A DNA stretch of 64,000 nt from Formosa undariae (GTDB taxonomy: Bacteria; Bacteroidota; Bacteroidia; Flavobacteriales; Flavobacteriaceae). Positions within the stretch are counted from its first letter, which is position 1; each line of letters starts with the position of its first letter. The stretch spans positions 1-64,000 of the forward strand of contig NZ_JBHMEZ010000011.1 in assembly GCF_042427615.1 (NCBI RefSeq). Reading direction: 5' to 3'. Under the pieces are notes generated by a model. It made no database searches. It had not been told where the DNA came from and was given only the letters and a program-made list of their open reading frames with translations. Both the position numbers and the translations under genes were made by a program. Of this stretch, positions 63,204-64,000 are shown in pieces.

Positions 63204-64000
63204 TTAAAAACCGAGCATGGCTTTAGCAATTAAAAAGTATATTAAGATTCCGAAAACATCGTTACTGGTAGTAATAAATGGACCTGTAGCCACTGCTGGA
63301 TCTATGCCGCGTTTATCTAAAATGATAGGTATAAATGTGCCAATTAATGCGGCCATTACAATTACTGCAATTAATGCTAAACCTATGGTTATTGATACGG
63401 TATAAGGCGTTCCGAACACAAAATGGGTGACGCATAACGCAATTACTGCTATGGCTAAACCGTTGACTAAGCCTAAGGTGAATTCTTTAAATAATTGTCT
63501 AACGAGACTGCTATCCATGGTGTTGTTCGCTAGTCCTTGAACCACAATCGCAGACGATTGTACGCCTACATTTCCTGCTGTTGCCTGAATAAGTGGTACA
63601 AAGCTTAACAGTATAATGTAGTCGCCCATGGCGCCACTAAAACTGTTAATAATGCTTGCTGCTCCCAAACCGCCGAACATACCAATTAATAACCATGGTA
63701 AGCGGGCTTTGGTAAGTTTCCAAATGCTATCGTCGGCTTCTACATCGCGAGTAATACCGGCGGCAAGTTGGTAGTCCTTTTCGGCTTCTTCACGAATAAC
63801 ATCTACAATATCGTCGATAGTAATTCGCCCTAAAAGGATATGGTTTTTATCGACTACAGGAATGGCTTCCAAGTCGTATTTCTGCATGATATTAGCAACT
63901 TCCTCAACATCTTCGGTAACGTAAACATAGTCTACTTTAGGAATGTAAATGTCTGAAATATGTGCTCTTGGAGACGCAATTAATAAGTCTTTTAGAGATA
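63204..64000 (-). CDS. mgtE: MgtE-family magnesium transporter (5' end cut by window)
   Basis: The C-terminal part of an MgtE Mg2+ channel/transporter. The reading frame stays open to the window edge, so the start lies beyond 64000. A CBS region (SPRAHISDIYIPKVDYVYV, then VTEDVEEVANIMQKYDLEAI) regulates gating. The membrane domain shows WLLIGMFGGLGAASIINSFS, FVPLIQATAGNVGVQSSAIV and DPAVATGPFITTSNDVFGIL, which include the pore and Mg2+ ligand residues of the family. About 265 codons are visible of an expected 450. Confidence 0.95.
   Translation of the reverse strand, partial: SLKDLLIASPRAHISDIYIPKVDYVYVTEDVEEVANIMQKYDLEAIPVVDKNHILLGRITIDDIVDVIREEAEKDYQLAAGITRDVEADDSIWKLTKARLPWLLIGMFGGLGAASIINSFSGAMGDYIILLSFVPLIQATAGNVGVQSSAIVVQGLANNTMDSSLVRQLFKEFTLGLVNGLAIAVIALCVTHFVFGTPYTVSITIGLALIAVIVMAALIGTFIPIILDKRGIDPAVATGPFITTSNDVFGILIYFLIAKAMLGF

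Noticed and set aside
1..64000. CRISPR arrays, insertion sequences, prophage genes
   Set aside because: No regularly spaced repeats, transposase, integrase or phage structural genes were seen.

Overview
The window is an AT-rich bacterial chromosome segment from the Bacteroidota, most likely a marine member of the Flavobacteriaceae. Evidence is two SusC/SusD pairs, FecI/FecR signalling genes, a TPR/LuxR-type envelope regulator, sulfatase lipoproteins, -7 boxes of the TAnnTTTG type and an OlsF-like bifunctional lipid acyltransferase. No phage, insertion sequence, CRISPR array or tRNA gene was found. I could not run searches, so family names rest on motifs and length. The species is not determined.

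Layout. 1-341: end of a rRNA operon (23S-5S spacer, 5S rRNA, terminator). 342-1634: gene-poor stretch with an orphan terminator and a short reading frame broken by one TGA. 1635-6834 (minus): TonB-dependent receptor, YeiH-type putative sulfate exporter with its LysR regulator, small collagen-like lipoprotein. 7457-10233 (plus): lipoprotein, NTF2-like protein and BamA-like barrel in one operon, then a CBS protein. 10244-12200: zinc-ribbon protein, His-rich envelope protein, short SSB, and small membrane proteins including two uncalled micro-ORFs. 12321-14906: PEP carboxylase. 15355-22564: ECF sigma, FecR, STN-SusC and SusD, a self-contained signal-transducing uptake operon without enzymes. 22642-36830: mainly housekeeping genes (ferritin, EamA transporter, HDAC-like deacetylase, Tex, NlpE/META lipoprotein, MetG, S66 carboxypeptidase, S9 peptidase, YraN, D-2-hydroxyacid dehydrogenase).

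37168-48891 is the most notable accessory region: alpha/beta hydrolase, TPR-LuxR regulator, SusC, SusD-like, two tandem sulfatases and an Asp/Glu racemase with a secretion-like N-terminus. There is no glycoside hydrolase or polysaccharide lyase. The hydrolase and the susC gene, separated by the regulator gene, carry the same 55-nt upstream element centred on an inverted repeat (TAAGTGTRCAC core), so they are probably one regulon. The likely logic is binding and import of a sulfated compound by SusCD, desulfation at the cell envelope by the two lipoprotein sulfatases, and further processing by the hydrolase and racemase. The substrate is unknown.

48984-64000: TlpA-like thiol-disulfide protein, Mfd, TerB-like protein, fructose-1,6-bisphosphatase, GNAT enzyme, aspartate kinase, OlsF-like acyltransferase, AsmA-like protein, SerA-like dehydrogenase, and an MgtE magnesium transporter cut by the window edge. 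Many operons end in strong, often bidirectional, hairpin terminators.
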